Assembly (NCBI GenBank): GCA_963921935.1
Contig: OY998175.1
Coordinates: 226,818,122-226,882,121 of the forward strand
DNA length: 64,000 nucleotides
Source of the DNA: Galeruca laticollis
Lineage: Eukaryota; Arthropoda; Insecta; Coleoptera; Chrysomelidae
Direction: 5' to 3'
The notes beneath the pieces are model-generated. The model worked only from the letters and a program-made list of their open reading frames with translations. It was not told where the DNA came from and did not search any database. The position numbers were made by a program, and so were the translations under genes. This document shows positions 43,563 to 55,079 of this stretch, in pieces (position 1 is the stretch's first letter; every line of letters starts with the position of its first letter).

Positions 43563-43580
43563 ATCCCACTTCTGACACCA
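43563..43580 (-). other. tRNA-Leu-type primer-binding site of Gypsy B
   Basis: On the plus strand ATCCCACTTCTGACACCA, the 3' end of a tRNA-Leu including CCA; on the minus (sense) strand TGGTGTCAGAAGTGGGAT, one base after the 5' LTR. Identical to the site of Gypsy A. Confidence 0.8.
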
Positions 43581-43581
43581 A

Positions 43582-44084
43582 TGTAATGTTTTTCTTATTT
43601 ATTTAAACAGTAAACGGGTGGGATAAACTTCAAACACACGGTATGGCTACTTACGAATTTATTTAAACACTAAACTACTCACTAGCGCTCAATTTATATG
43701 CACTTAACTATTCTAACTATTCACTTACATTTAATTTATATACACACCAACTTAAGTATTAATTTATATCAACACTTCACTGTTCGCTATTTCGGTGTAG
43801 TCTTGTTTATTTGTCGAGATCACTTTATCAACTGAACTGAACTGGTCGGTCCTTTATATATTAGAGCCTTTTTTACTAGATTATTCTAGATTGCGGCTTA
43901 CACAAAAACAATTGGATCTGGCATTTTCTAGATAAGACTGGTCACAAAAACAATGTCTAGATAAGATAGTCACAATCGTAAACAGTTCTAAGAAACCCCT
44001 GCGTATCCGCCATAATTTTAACTTTTATACCTGGCTTAGACAGAGTCGGAATTAGGGACTATACCAGTGTGCTGTTTCGTAACA
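43582..44084 (-). repeat. 5' LTR of Gypsy B
   Basis: 503 bp. On the minus strand it starts TGTTACGAAACAGCAC and ends AAAAACATTACA. TATATAAAGGACCGACC is a likely core promoter, and CCACCCGTTTACTGTTTAAATAAATAAG precedes the end, with AATAAA as possible polyadenylation signal. Shared in parts with 6205-6696, 13121-13632 and 61740-61962. Confidence 0.9.
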
Positions 44085-44088
44085 TTAC

Positions 44089-45634
44089 TATGAAATGCGT
44101 CCCTAGAATAAAAACCAAAAACGTGAAATTATCGGTGTTTAGACTATTGCTCATCGAAATAGCAGAGGATGAAAGCGACGTTGTCAGATTGCAGACGTAT
44201 CATATAATATATTTTGTATTCTCAACACTATGTTTGTCAAAATCATAAAATGGGCAAAAGTTATAACTATTTTATTAAGTCAACTCTTCCACTCACTCCT
44301 ATCAGTTATTTTACTAGTGCTAACTGCATCTTCAATTATAACATGAAAGTTTTCCAAATTCTGTTATATTCACACATTTACAGTTGAAAAATGACGTACT
44401 TCATCGATTTTTTAAATTATATTTTAGGCCGTTATCACAAGAATAACAAAAACACTTTGCTAATTATTCCGAAAATTAATTCTGAGAGTTACTTCACTAT
44501 TAACATCCCTTTTAACTTCAATGATAAAACAAAAGTTGTTTAAAGATAATCAAAGTAACAGTGGTCTTTGCTAAGATTCACAAAATGCAAAGTAGAACCT
44601 TCCTGGATATAAAATTTACATATTCTCAAAAGATGTTTGTTTAAAGTAGATTCATGTTGCATTTATAAATAAGGATGTACTGGAAGCCATTTAAAGTTAT
44701 TTTATAGATATTATTGGTAGAATTTAATGCAATTCTATGTTAAGGAGTCAATAAATTTACTGATAATCTAAAACTGTGAAATTATTTTGGAAAAAGTGCT
44801 AAAAAATGTGATGCTCTACATCAAACGTTCATTAAATTAGCTTACAATTAAACGATAATTTACAAGTTGCTCAGTGAAGGAGATTAGATCCCTTCCTCTA
44901 TTTATAGCGACCCTTCAGCTAGGGATGGGGAAAGGTTAATTGACAAATTAATACCCTTCCAAGTTTACACCATTCTACAGAGAGATTGTGATAAATTAGA
45001 CCAATAATACAAATATCCTACTAGACGCTTTCGGTTTGTTGATAGAAAAACTTTTAATATCCTACCAAACTTTTTAATCTGTCAGGAACATTTCCAGAAA
45101 GTTCTTAACTGGAATTTCGGAGATCACAAACATCAATCCACTTTGTTCGGTAACAACAAATACTGGATGTTGTTTGAAAAAAACTATGTTCATATTTTTT
45201 CTGAGAATCTGTGTGTAATATTTGACTAAATATTTCTGTCTCCCAATGGTCGTATTTCTTTCATCCCTATTTTTGTTGAAAATAATTGTTTTATCCAGTG
45301 TTCAGAACAGGTAAGAAATGACACGCGAGTCATATGGAGACATCCTGTTGAACTCATATAAAATTATTGTTAAATTGCTAACAGGACGTTTCCCACATTA
45401 TTGGATTTATAATTTTTAACTTTAATCAGCAAACACGTGAAGACATCTTGTTTACACAATTGTTATAATTTTCTTATCATATACTTTTTTTCTGTATTGA
45501 GCATTATATTACATTTTACTTATTTTTGTAAACTAAAAAAGAAGTCAGTCATAATTGTATCACCAACCGTAACTAATCATAAAGTTTAATTAAATCTTTT
45601 TTAAAAAGTATATTTTTTACTTATTAAATTCAAC
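44089..45634. other. No gene recognised; right end probably part of an LTR
   Basis: AT-rich, with stops in all frames. Since a Gypsy primer-binding site starts at 45635, the last few hundred bases should be an LTR, but without a second copy I cannot place its start. Confidence 0.4.
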
Positions 45635-45652
45635 TGGCGCTGCGAACAGGAT
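45635..45652 (+). other. Gypsy primer-binding site, relic of a C-like element
   Basis: TGGCGCTGCGAACAGGAT, identical to the site of Gypsy C at 18466-18483, two bases after a CA. About 450 bp of leader-like sequence follows without gag before the LINE begins, so only the 5' end of this plus-strand Gypsy element remains. Confidence 0.6.
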
Positions 45653-46191
45653 ACTGTCAGTTGAAAAACACCCCTTCTGTCTACGTTTTCTACCAAGAAA
45701 TTAAGACGAAATCCGAAACAATAAACTCTGTGAAACAAGTTAGGGTGTGTGAAGAGGCTAACTCGAACCCGATCATTCCATCGGGGAAGAAAACGGTTAT
45801 TCAAGAAGACGGCTCAAGTTCCTTCAGATAATTAGAGACAAGGAACAAGCTCGCATATGATCCTTCAGTGTATCCTCCTGTAAGTTTTTCCTTTAATTTT
45901 TATGTATCGGCTAATACAGGGAAAGCCAAGAACACGGTCAGTCAACAAAATTTAGACGCAGTAACGACACCTCGACAGTAGTAAGACTTTTATCTTTGAT
46001 GAATTTGATTATTAAATGCCCCTAATTAAATTAAATTTTTAATGTTATGTTCATCCAAATTGTTGTTGAAATATTTTTATGTATGAAATAATGGAAAAGT
46101 AAACACTATTGTAGTTCGGTGGAACTAAAATGGATCAATAATAAAATTCGCAAAATGGATTCATATATACGCGATTGAAGAGACCTTCACA

Positions 46192-46683
46192 TTGACAAGT
46201 GTGAAAGAGTGTAATAAAGACTTGCTAATGATAAATGAAAGTAATCATAATTTCAAGCTGTTGAATCAAAATATACGTTCAATTAGTGCGAATCTTGATG
46301 AGTTCAAAATATTTCTTAGTCTTTTGGATAAAAATGTAGGTTGTATAGTTCTAACAGAAACTTGGCAGATTGCTGATACAAGCATATTTGAGATCGATGT
46401 ATATAATCTAATACACAATAAAGGTGATCCAAATAAAAATGACGGTGTTGTTGTGTACATGAAATTTCATTTCTCATATGAGCACTCAGTTGTACTAATT
46501 AATAATATTAAAGTGCTGAATATCAAAATAAATTTAGATCAACAAAATAATATAGTTGTCACAGCCATGTACAGATCGCCATCCACTGATCCTAAAGAAT
46601 TTATTGTTTGTCTGCAAAATTACTTGGAAGAGAATGAGAGTAATACCGAAAACATCAATATTTTCACGGGAGACATTGATTTA
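46192..46683 (+). pseudogene. CR1/Jockey-like LINE ORF2, endonuclease domain, first half
   Basis: An open frame with LLNQNIRSISANLDEF (start of APE endonuclease), GCIVLTETWQ (catalytic Glu), NDGVVVYM, VVTAMYRSPS and FTGDIDL, where the transposon at 46684-53506 begins. Joining the two sides and removing one copy of the TTA duplication gives GDIDLDMLKNNDTIS, the usual G-D-x-N/D-x-D-x-L motif, so the insertion site is within this codon run. A preceding segment (46100-46190) is also LINE-like, but its start is unclear. Confidence 0.75.
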
Positions 46684-47201
46684 TAGTCCGGGAGGTAGTG
46701 TCACTTTTTTAGCAGTCATTTTATGCACCATGAAATTCACTCAATAATGTTGTCTTTATAGTAGTAACTACCAAACCGAGCGTCAGATCGCGCGACCGCG
46801 GTGGGTAGAGTCGGTGTGAACTACGGAACATCACTAATAATTTAAAAAAAAAAGTTATTTTATGCACTTTATAATTTTTACGATTAATTTTTCACGCAGT
46901 ATATTTAACTAAAAAAGTCGTCAGACCCTGATCTGCGGGTGGATTCTTCGTCAGTCACGCGTAGTAACGTATCTTGAATTTGAAAAAAAAAAGTAATAGT
47001 ATGCAGTTTGAAACTTTTCCAGTTGATAGTTTGTAGTATAAAAAGGAAAAAAATAATCGTCAGACGTTGTGGAAATGGTGGAAAACCCGTCAGTCGATCA
47101 TTCAAAGTGCATTTCAGCTTTCGGAAAAAATTAAGCGCGTGGCATCTTTTGCGGTCCAACTGACGGACTTTCCACCACATTCATGTCATCTGACGATTAT
47201 A
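46684..47201 (+). repeat. Left terminal inverted repeat (~518 bp)
   Basis: Pairs with 52991-53506 nearly throughout; the outer 200 bp have diverged more than the inner 300 bp. It contains at least seven copies of a CGTCAG/CTGACG motif in both orientations (around 46790, 46918, 46950, 47059, 47088, 47160 and 47190), candidate binding sites for the encoded protein. Its open frames are identical on both ends and are not genes. Confidence 0.9.
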
Positions 47202-47423
47202 TTTATGTTTTTTAAACAAACGACTATTTCTGGAAAAAATTTCAGGTTGCATACAATGATTGATAAAATAAAAGAAAGATAATATATTCATGATTAATAG
47301 AAAGACTGGAAATTATTGTCAATATTATGAAAATGATTATAAAGGTTTCTAGAGTAAGAATTTATTTTACAAATAATATATGAATGAAATCGTATAAATT
47401 AATACTAAAAACGTAAAAAATTA

Positions 47424-50400
47424 TTAATCTGATTCTTCATATTCACTATCAGAATCACTCTCACTTAGTGAACTTTCGTCGCTGCTTTCTTCCAATCCAC
47501 TTTCATCACAATCTTGAGATTCATCATCATCTTGCGAATTCGTTTCGTCTGAATGATCTGAAAGAATGCATCAATATGAAGTGGAGGTTAAAGATTAACA
47601 ATTCAATGTCAGAGAAAAATATGATAAATACCTATAATATCATTGCTTTCATCTTCGATAGTATTCGTGATGCTACTTATCGGAGGCAATTGATCTCCTT
47701 CGAACCATTTGAAAACATATTTATTATTCTCTTCTTTCCATCCATAATCAGTTGGAGTTGAATAAGTAGGTGTTTGATGAGATGCGCGAGTCCATAATTG
47801 AGCGATATAACTGCTTCTCAATAATTGCTGTTGCAATTCTGAATGACACGGTGGAAGAGTAGAACCCTCGAATCCTTTATTAACTTTCAAAATATCTTCA
47901 TTTTTTTTTATTTTGTATGTTTTCATGAATGCTGCTACCCTTGATAAATTTACATCATTTATATTATTAAAACAATACATACGGCAAACAAATTCTTCCA
48001 ATACTGCGAAATTTTCTCGAAAGTTTGGATTCAATTCTTTAGATAATTCAATGAATGCCTGTATGTAACGGTTTGATTTCTTTAGTAAATCAAATGGTCT
48101 TTTCTTTCCACTTCTGAAAAACGCAGGGTTGAAGTCACAACCTGTGAGAGCATGAAAACCTGGTAAAGATTTACATAAATCACTACCTAATTTTTCGAAT
48201 AATTTGGTGATGTTTATGTATCTGCGTGCGTTTCCAGTACCAAGTAGCATAGAGATTTCTAATTTATGATGTAATGCATCCATGTTCCCAAGCATAATTA
48301 CCAATATATCGGTATCAGAGCATCTTATAGTTACATGAGCTTCAAAATCCAGCTTGCACACATGAAAAATTATTTTAGTATCTGCCTCTTCGTGATCGGG
48401 GCACGTTAAATGACTCTCTTCCGTTCTTATAACTTTGTCATTAATTACTTCATACTTATAACATTTTTCGTAATTTACATATAAGATTTTCCCTGAAATG
48501 AAAGGAGCCAGATGATCATTTTTCCAATCGTCACATAGGAATTTGACTAGTGCATCTTTAAAATATATATTCTGTAAATCACTAGTAAAACTACTTGATC
48601 GTTTTTGGTCAGGTCCATTGATAATAAATCTAATTCCTTCTATTCTACCTCTCATTAGATGTTCATTATCCTTGATGGATGGCGAAAAATACCGATCGAA
48701 AGCAATAATAACAGTCTTTGCATTTGTATTCATGATATCAACTAGAATTTTTTTCGAAATATTACCGAAGGAAACAGGAATATCTCTCGACGAATGAATC
48801 ATGAAAAAACCATCATAGATTATGACGTCACATTTTTCAGGTTCTGTACTTTGTACTTCTTTCTCTAACAAATGCGTTAGTACTGACTTCTCAGTTTTGC
48901 AAATAGCACCATCCGCATGACAAAAAGCAAGTGGAATTGGAGTGAGTGGATATGATAATACGATATCAATATTCAGTGTACTTTCCAGAGACATTCGCAG
49001 CAATTTTCCAAAGAGATCTCTCTGCATTTTTACTTCAAGTAGTTTTCCATTCACTATCATTTTTATTTTTTCAACAGAATCAACAAACGTTGTTATTTTA
49101 TTCTTCTTGATAGCTTTTTCGAATCTTAGATTATCTTCTGAACATTCTCGTATGAACTTTTCCTGTTGTTCCTCACCTAAATTTCTCACATTGAGTAAAA
49201 AATGTTCAATTTTCTCATTTACGGCACGTCCAGTTGAAATATTATACAAATACTGTTTGTTCACATCTTCGGAAAATGGATTAACGTTTTGCTTAATATG
49301 AGAAATCAATGTTTGTAGTTGTTGCCTATGTTTTTTTATCCTACTGCTCTCAAGATCAGCGGTGATATCTTGTGATGTTCGCAAATGCATTCTATCCATC
49401 ACGTGAGTAATGATAGTTGACCGAATGCTATGACTTTTACACCAACGTTGCCTAGCCGCGATTGAATTTGTAAGATGACTTATTCCAGTCAGTTTATTTG
49501 CAGCATCGGCATTTATTGTTTGTTCTAAAGTTAAGTCGATGGCTTGCCTTGAAAAAGGTTTATCAGTTCTTTTTACGCCAAATGATCCCTGTTGCAATTG
49601 TAGTTGTAAACCTGGATGAGATTCTTCCACTTTCAACAACTTTTCATGGTACAATACCAAATAGCGAGAATAATTCTGTTGATTGAAAGTGAAAAAAATA
49701 CTCGAAATCCTAGGAAGCATATATTTGAATAAATCAAATCTTCCCAATCTTATGCTCCGATTCAGCATTAAATAGTCATCAATTAGACTTACATAGATCA
49801 TAAAAAATTGAGGAGTTTTTCCATGCTCACCTGCTAATGTTTCTAGTAAATACTTCTCATATTTCTGCATAATACACAAGCATTTTTCATCAACAATTGT
49901 GGGACTGACGGATTTCGATGATTTAAACTGTTCTAAATAATTCTTGATATCAGCAAGTTGTTCATAATTTGTACTATATGCATCCAGGAAAGATTCAAAA
50001 TGCAGAATCTGATTTGCTAGTGATACAATAGGATGTAGACGTTTACACCTATTAAAGTGTTTTCCAGTTAAAAAGCTATTTACCGAACCGCTCGCTAACA
50101 TTTCACTGTTGACCATCAAATCCGTTATTCCACAGCCGTCTATGAATTTTCCTATTGCTTTGAAGTGTGCCATTGCAATGTGAAACGATCCAATGTGAAT
50201 GAATAAATTATCGAATTCTGGTCGTTCGATACTTTGAATCTGCAGCGCTATTTTCGCTATCGCTAGATCATATGTAACTTCCATATATGGCTTTCCTAAT
50301 TCTGTAGCTGCTTTTTTTGCTTGCCTCATTGTTTCTACTACAACTGAATTATTAGTCGGAGAAGAATTGATAGTAGTTAGATATGAAATTTTCTGTTGAC

Positions 50401-52262
50401 AGCTACGATCGTCAATTATCATACTGTTGTATCTTACCCAAGCTGGTACATGTTGAATTTTCAAAAAATGAGACATCATCCAAGATAAATCAATTTTCTT
50501 ATACTTTTCTAAAATACTATTATCACTCAGTCTCAAAGGACTATCATAATTTTCTAATTTTTCTGCGTACCTAGGTTTTTTGTTGTAGGCTGGTAGTTCT
50601 GGCGTTACAGCATCCAAAGATCGAAGTCTCTTTCTCGTTAGATGAGAAAATTCTTGATTATCAGAAGTAGTACCTGATATCGAAGTATCTTGGTTACCTA
50701 TGACAAAAAAAAACATTTTACCGTTGTTACCAATTAGAAATTAGTATATTTCGACACTCATACGAAAAATATATTATGTAATGAAATTACCTTGGCACTC
50801 TTGAGGATTTTCAATGACATCTTGGAAAATTATACCTACAGTATCATGTAGAGTATCTTTTCCGCTAGTAGTATCAACAAACCTATCGAAATTGTTGAAC
50901 GCAAGACCTACACTAAGATTTGATGTTCGTATAATATCTTCAGGACAAATCTCCGAATGGGAAACAGATGCAAAAGTTGCCTCTGTCTCTAATTCTTCCA
51001 GAACTGTATAACTGCAGCAGTGCCCCAGTCTATTAATTATATTAATTATTTTCTTACTATTCGTAAGACTTTTCAAAGTCATTCCCAGAGTAATATGCTT
51101 TGAAGGTTTAATTTTTCCATTCGACACTGCATAAATTAGATCTTCTGAGAAGGAATTACTGAGACGTTGCTTATATGAGCTACGTTGACGACGCTTCGTT
51201 GTGGAAATCACATTTGAAAAAAAATCAGATATAATTTCTGGCACTTCACATTCTCCAGATATCATAGAATTTGCCGTAATCGTACTGAGAGGCTTGTGTT
51301 TGATTCCTCCAATTTCAGATCGTAGAATTAGTGCGGCTCGATTCAAGATGTCATTTTTTTCAATATTTTCAAAATTATTTTGCACCAAGTGTCCATCGAA
51401 AGGCTTCACGATTTTCCGACGATTCATCGTGACAATGCCAATTTTCCTTGGAAAGGATTGCAATAATCTATTTTCTAAATTAAAACTTTTAAAGTTGGTA
51501 TTCTCTGGATTGGTTTTCTTTATATGTTGCGTGTACAAATCATCAAGAAATGTTAAAAAAAAAGATTGTCGCCTGGTAATGACCTGTGTGAGAAGAAACG
51601 AACCAATGAAAAAAGTAAATGAAAAAAAATTCAATTTTTTTTAAAATAAATTTCTTTGGTATATTTTTTTTTTCATAATGTGTGGGCTTTTTTATTTACT
51701 ATCCCTCGTAAAAAAATTGAGATCTTACCTCTTTCATTATGAATTGACAAACTTCTCCATAGGCTGATTTGTGAACATCTCTCGATTTATGCCATTGGGT
51801 TTTCGGTTGGTTTTCCGTTTCCATTGATTTTATTTGGTTACGAATGGACACCATGCACAATCGATGATGCAACACAATTTCTTTAGCTGACTCTTTCTCA
51901 TTTAGTCTAGCTAATAAATTATGATTATCAGTTTCAGCAGCATAATTTTTCAAAAAACTGATGGAGCTTTCCTCCAAAACAGAGAGTGTTTGCTCATGAC
52001 CCTTGAATTTTTTCCTCCTCTTTGTACAAATTATACAGGTCTCTGACATATGAGCAACCGGCTCTCCTTCAGAAGTTTCTTGATCTACCTGATCAGAAGT
52101 TTCATCTGTAATTTCTTTTTCTAGGTCCAAAGTACTGTGAGACGAAGGTTCTGGAGTACTACACGATGTACTCTCATGAGATAAACTAAAATAAGTTAAA
52201 AAAATTTCGTAAATACTCATGTATTCTCCTTTATTAAACATTTTTTTCAAGAATATATACAT
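47424..52262 (-). CDS. XPG/FEN1-like nuclease transposon protein, four exons, intact
   Basis: Exons: 52262-51729, 51583-50791, 50697-47632 and 47557-47424, each junction GT...AG (donors GTAAGA, GTAATT, GTATTT; acceptors CACAG, CATAG, TTCAG) and all phases compatible. This gives 1508 residues without a stop. Residues 76-136 hold a Cys/His motif (C76-x2-C79...H132,H133...C136). The middle has IHIGSFHIAMAHFKAIGKFI and SFLTGKHFNRCKRLH, conserved in this protein group. The XPG-like domain covers ~1067-1310: D1071 (YDGFFMIHS), D1110 (FDRYFSPSIKD), E1213 and D1215 (HEEADTK), D1237 and D1239 (CSDTDILV), D1297 (LTGCDF), equivalent to FEN1 D34, D86, E158, E160, D179, D181 and D233. An acidic Asp/Ser/Glu tail ends the protein. 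The start is uncertain: ATGs at 52241 and 52220, or an upstream exon joined at 52185, are alternatives. Confidence 0.85.
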
Positions 52263-52321
52263 ATATTATTGCACAAACTGAGAGATAAATTTCATTTCAA
52301 GCAATAGATGAAATTAAAGTA

Positions 52322-52596
52322 CACTGAGAAAAAAGTCTCTAGTCGATTTTACAAGAATGTTTTGTAAAAATAATATATCATATAATACTAGAATTTCTAT
52401 TGATTTCAACAGGTGTATTATAATTTTAACAAAGTACGTTTAGTAAAATGTACTATTTTGAAATTTTGTTGCAATAACTCGAATAAATACAAAAGTTTAC
52501 TAGAAAAATTATAAACTCTTACAACAAATTTCTAGTATAATGTAAATTGCGTTTTCTTGTAACAAATTATTGTTTGAGTAACTAATTTTTTTAGTG
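52322..52596. repeat. MITE with TA duplication, upstream of the nuclease gene
   Basis: CACTGAGAAAAAA at the left and TTTTTTTAGTG at the right are inverted, with TA at 52320-52321 and 52597-52598. 275 bp, AT-rich, with scattered CTAGTA/TACTAG motifs. Probably a non-autonomous Tc1/mariner-type element nested inside the transposon's 5' region. Confidence 0.65.
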
Positions 52597-52990
52597 TATA
52601 ATATTAAACATTTCTTGTAAATTTTACTAGAATCTACTAGTTATCACGTTTAACTACAATATTTTCTAGTAACTTTCTGGTCAAATATGCTATAAATTTT
52701 AAATCAATGTGTCGATTTTCCACGAGAATGAAACGGCTAAATAGAAATACCGTTGACTCTCTCCCGCCTTTGAATTTGAACGTAATAATGTTCAGAATCA
52801 TTTATTTTTAAAATCATGAAAAATATATGTTTGGTACACATTTAAGAAAAATTGTTTGAAACCATATAATATTATATAAAATAAAAATATATCCATATAA
52901 TATAATATAAAAATTAAACCATACAATATCGAGTATATACAAATATAAAAAATGCTATTAAATTATTATTCTAATTGGTGAGAAACTTCT

Positions 52991-53506
52991 TATAATCGTC
53001 AGATGACATGAATGTGGTGGAAAGTCCGTCAGTTGGACCGCAAAAGATGCCACGCGCTTAATTTTTTCCGAAAGCTGAAATGCACTTTGAATGATCGACT
53101 GACGGGTTTTCCACCATTTCCACAACGTCTGACGATTATTTTTTTCCTTCTTATACTACAAACTATCAACTGGAAAAGTTTCAAACTGCATACTATTACT
53201 TTTTTTTTAAATTCAAGATACGTTACTACGCGTGACAGACGAAGAATCCACCCGCAGATCATGATCTGACGACTTTTTTAGTTAAATATACTACGTGAAA
53301 ATTGAATCGTAAAAATTATAAAGTGCATAAAATAACTTTTTTTTTTCAATTATTAGTGATGTTTCGTAGCTCACTCTGACACTACCCACCGCTACTCGAG
53401 AGTCTGACGGACGGTTCAGTATTCAGGTATATGAAAACAACTTTTTTCAGTGAATTTCATTGTGCATAAAATGACTTGTTCAAAAGTGACACTACCTCCC
53501 GGACTA
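52991..53506 (-). repeat. Right terminal inverted repeat (~516 bp)
   Basis: Inverse of 46684-47201. The transcription start of the minus-strand gene should lie between here and 52262, so this repeat may also hold promoter elements. Confidence 0.9.
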
Positions 53507-53509
53507 TTA

Positions 53510-54333
53510 GATATGTTAAAGAATAACGATACTATTTCTAAATACGCTAAATGAGTTTGGTTACAACTCAACAATTAATAGTATCACTAGAGTTCGGGAA
53601 AACATGAAAATTTGTATAGACCACATATTTATTAAGGCAAAATTCAATATACTTGAGAGCATTTTCCGATGGTTCTAGAAACGAATATTACTGATCATTA
53701 TTCGACACTACTACAAATAGTTTTCGATATACCTAAACAAGACAAAAAAAGATGTAAACTAGCACACAATATGTTGATCAGGGTAGACTGAAATCTCTTC
53801 TTGAGAGAGCATCTTGGACTGCCATTTACTCTGCTGAAAATCCTGATTCGAAAATGAACATATTCGTTGATACTCTATCAAATTTGATTGGTGAAGCGAC
53901 GATATCCAAAAGCAGTGGGACAAAATATACAAAAATTGAACCTTGGGGAACAAATGCTCTATTGAAATCATTAGATACAAAAAATAAAATGTTCAAAAAT
54001 ACACTTAAGTATATGGAAAACGTAGAACTGAAAAATGAATACAAACAGTAAAGGAATAAATTGAATTCGTTGATACAAAGAACAAAGTTTGATTACTATA
54101 ATAGTATTATAATAAAAAATTGCACCAACACGAAAAAAATATGGGAGCTGGTAAGCGACTTAAGTAGAGGTAAAAAATCTAAAACTACAATACGCTCCAT
54201 TGAAACTGACTCAGGTTTGATGATAACCAACAAAAATATTATCGCCAACGAATTTAATAGAAAATTTGTAAATAACAGAAAAACCCTTGCTGCTAAAATA
54301 GTCATTATTATAAAATGTTTATAGACGAATAAA
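53510..54333 (+). pseudogene. LINE ORF2 second part: endonuclease end, linker, then joined to 3' tail
   Basis: Continuation of the LINE at 46192: DMLKNNDTISKYA, then after one inserted base EFGYNSTINSITRVREN and CIDHIFIKAKFN (DHIF, endonuclease motif). The linker toward RT follows in broken frames: NKMFKNTLKYMENVELKNEY, NSLIQRTKFDYYNSIIIKN, IWELVSDLSRGKKSK and IIANEFNRKFVNN. The RT is absent: from about 54285 the sequence passes into GACGAATAAAT plus (ATT)n, the 3' tail. An internal deletion therefore precedes or accompanies decay. Confidence 0.7.
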
Positions 54334-54357
54334 TATTATTATTATTATTATTATTAT
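54334..54357. repeat. (ATT)n tail of LINE / 3' flank of R4/Dong-like element 2
   Basis: Eight units between the LINE tail and the 3' end (minus) of the next element. On the minus strand it reads (TAA)n. Confidence 0.85.
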
Positions 54358-55077
<720 letters not shown>

Positions 55078-55079
55078 CT

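Larger units (their letters stand above)
40004..44084 (-). mobile_element. Ty3/Gypsy element B: two LTRs, intact gag, pol internally deleted
   Basis: A complete insertion bounded by LTRs at 40004-40516 and 43582-44084. If the LTRs are read as TG...CA, the target duplication is TTAC at 40000-40003 and 44085-44088, with one mutated base at the outer end of the 40004 LTR. An alternative reading, LTRs beginning GTAATG and ending CATTAC, leaves no duplication; GTAA also precedes the Gypsy A LTR and the internal LTR edge, so the ambiguity is real. Gag is open, but protease, RT and most of RNase H are deleted, and integrase is decayed. It could only move with help from a relative. Confidence 0.9.
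46684..53506 (-). mobile_element. 6.8-kb DNA transposon encoding an XPG/FEN1-like nuclease protein
   Basis: The ends are TAGTCCGGGAGGTAGTGTCA at 46684 and its exact inverse ending at 53506. TTA stands on both sides (46681-46683 and 53507-53509), and its removal restores a conserved LINE motif, so both ends and the 3-bp target duplication are secure. The terminal inverted repeats are about 517 bp long. One minus-strand gene fills most of the interior; a small MITE sits upstream of it. DNA transposons that carry an XPG-like nuclease domain are described as the Academ superfamily, and 3-4-bp duplications are reported there, so that is the nearest known group. The assignment is by analogy, not by alignment. 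Confidence 0.9.

Noticed and set aside
43563..43580. Perfect tRNA-Leu 3' end including CCA
   Set aside because: Only 18 bases are present, next to an LTR; it is a primer-binding site, not a tRNA gene.
46905..47180. Open frame identical to one at 53012-53269
   Set aside because: Both lie in the terminal inverted repeats of the 6.8-kb transposon; they have no protein features.
48543..49301. Plus-strand open frames inside the nuclease gene
   Set aside because: They are antisense shadows of exon 3; the minus-strand frame has the conserved motifs and splice sites.
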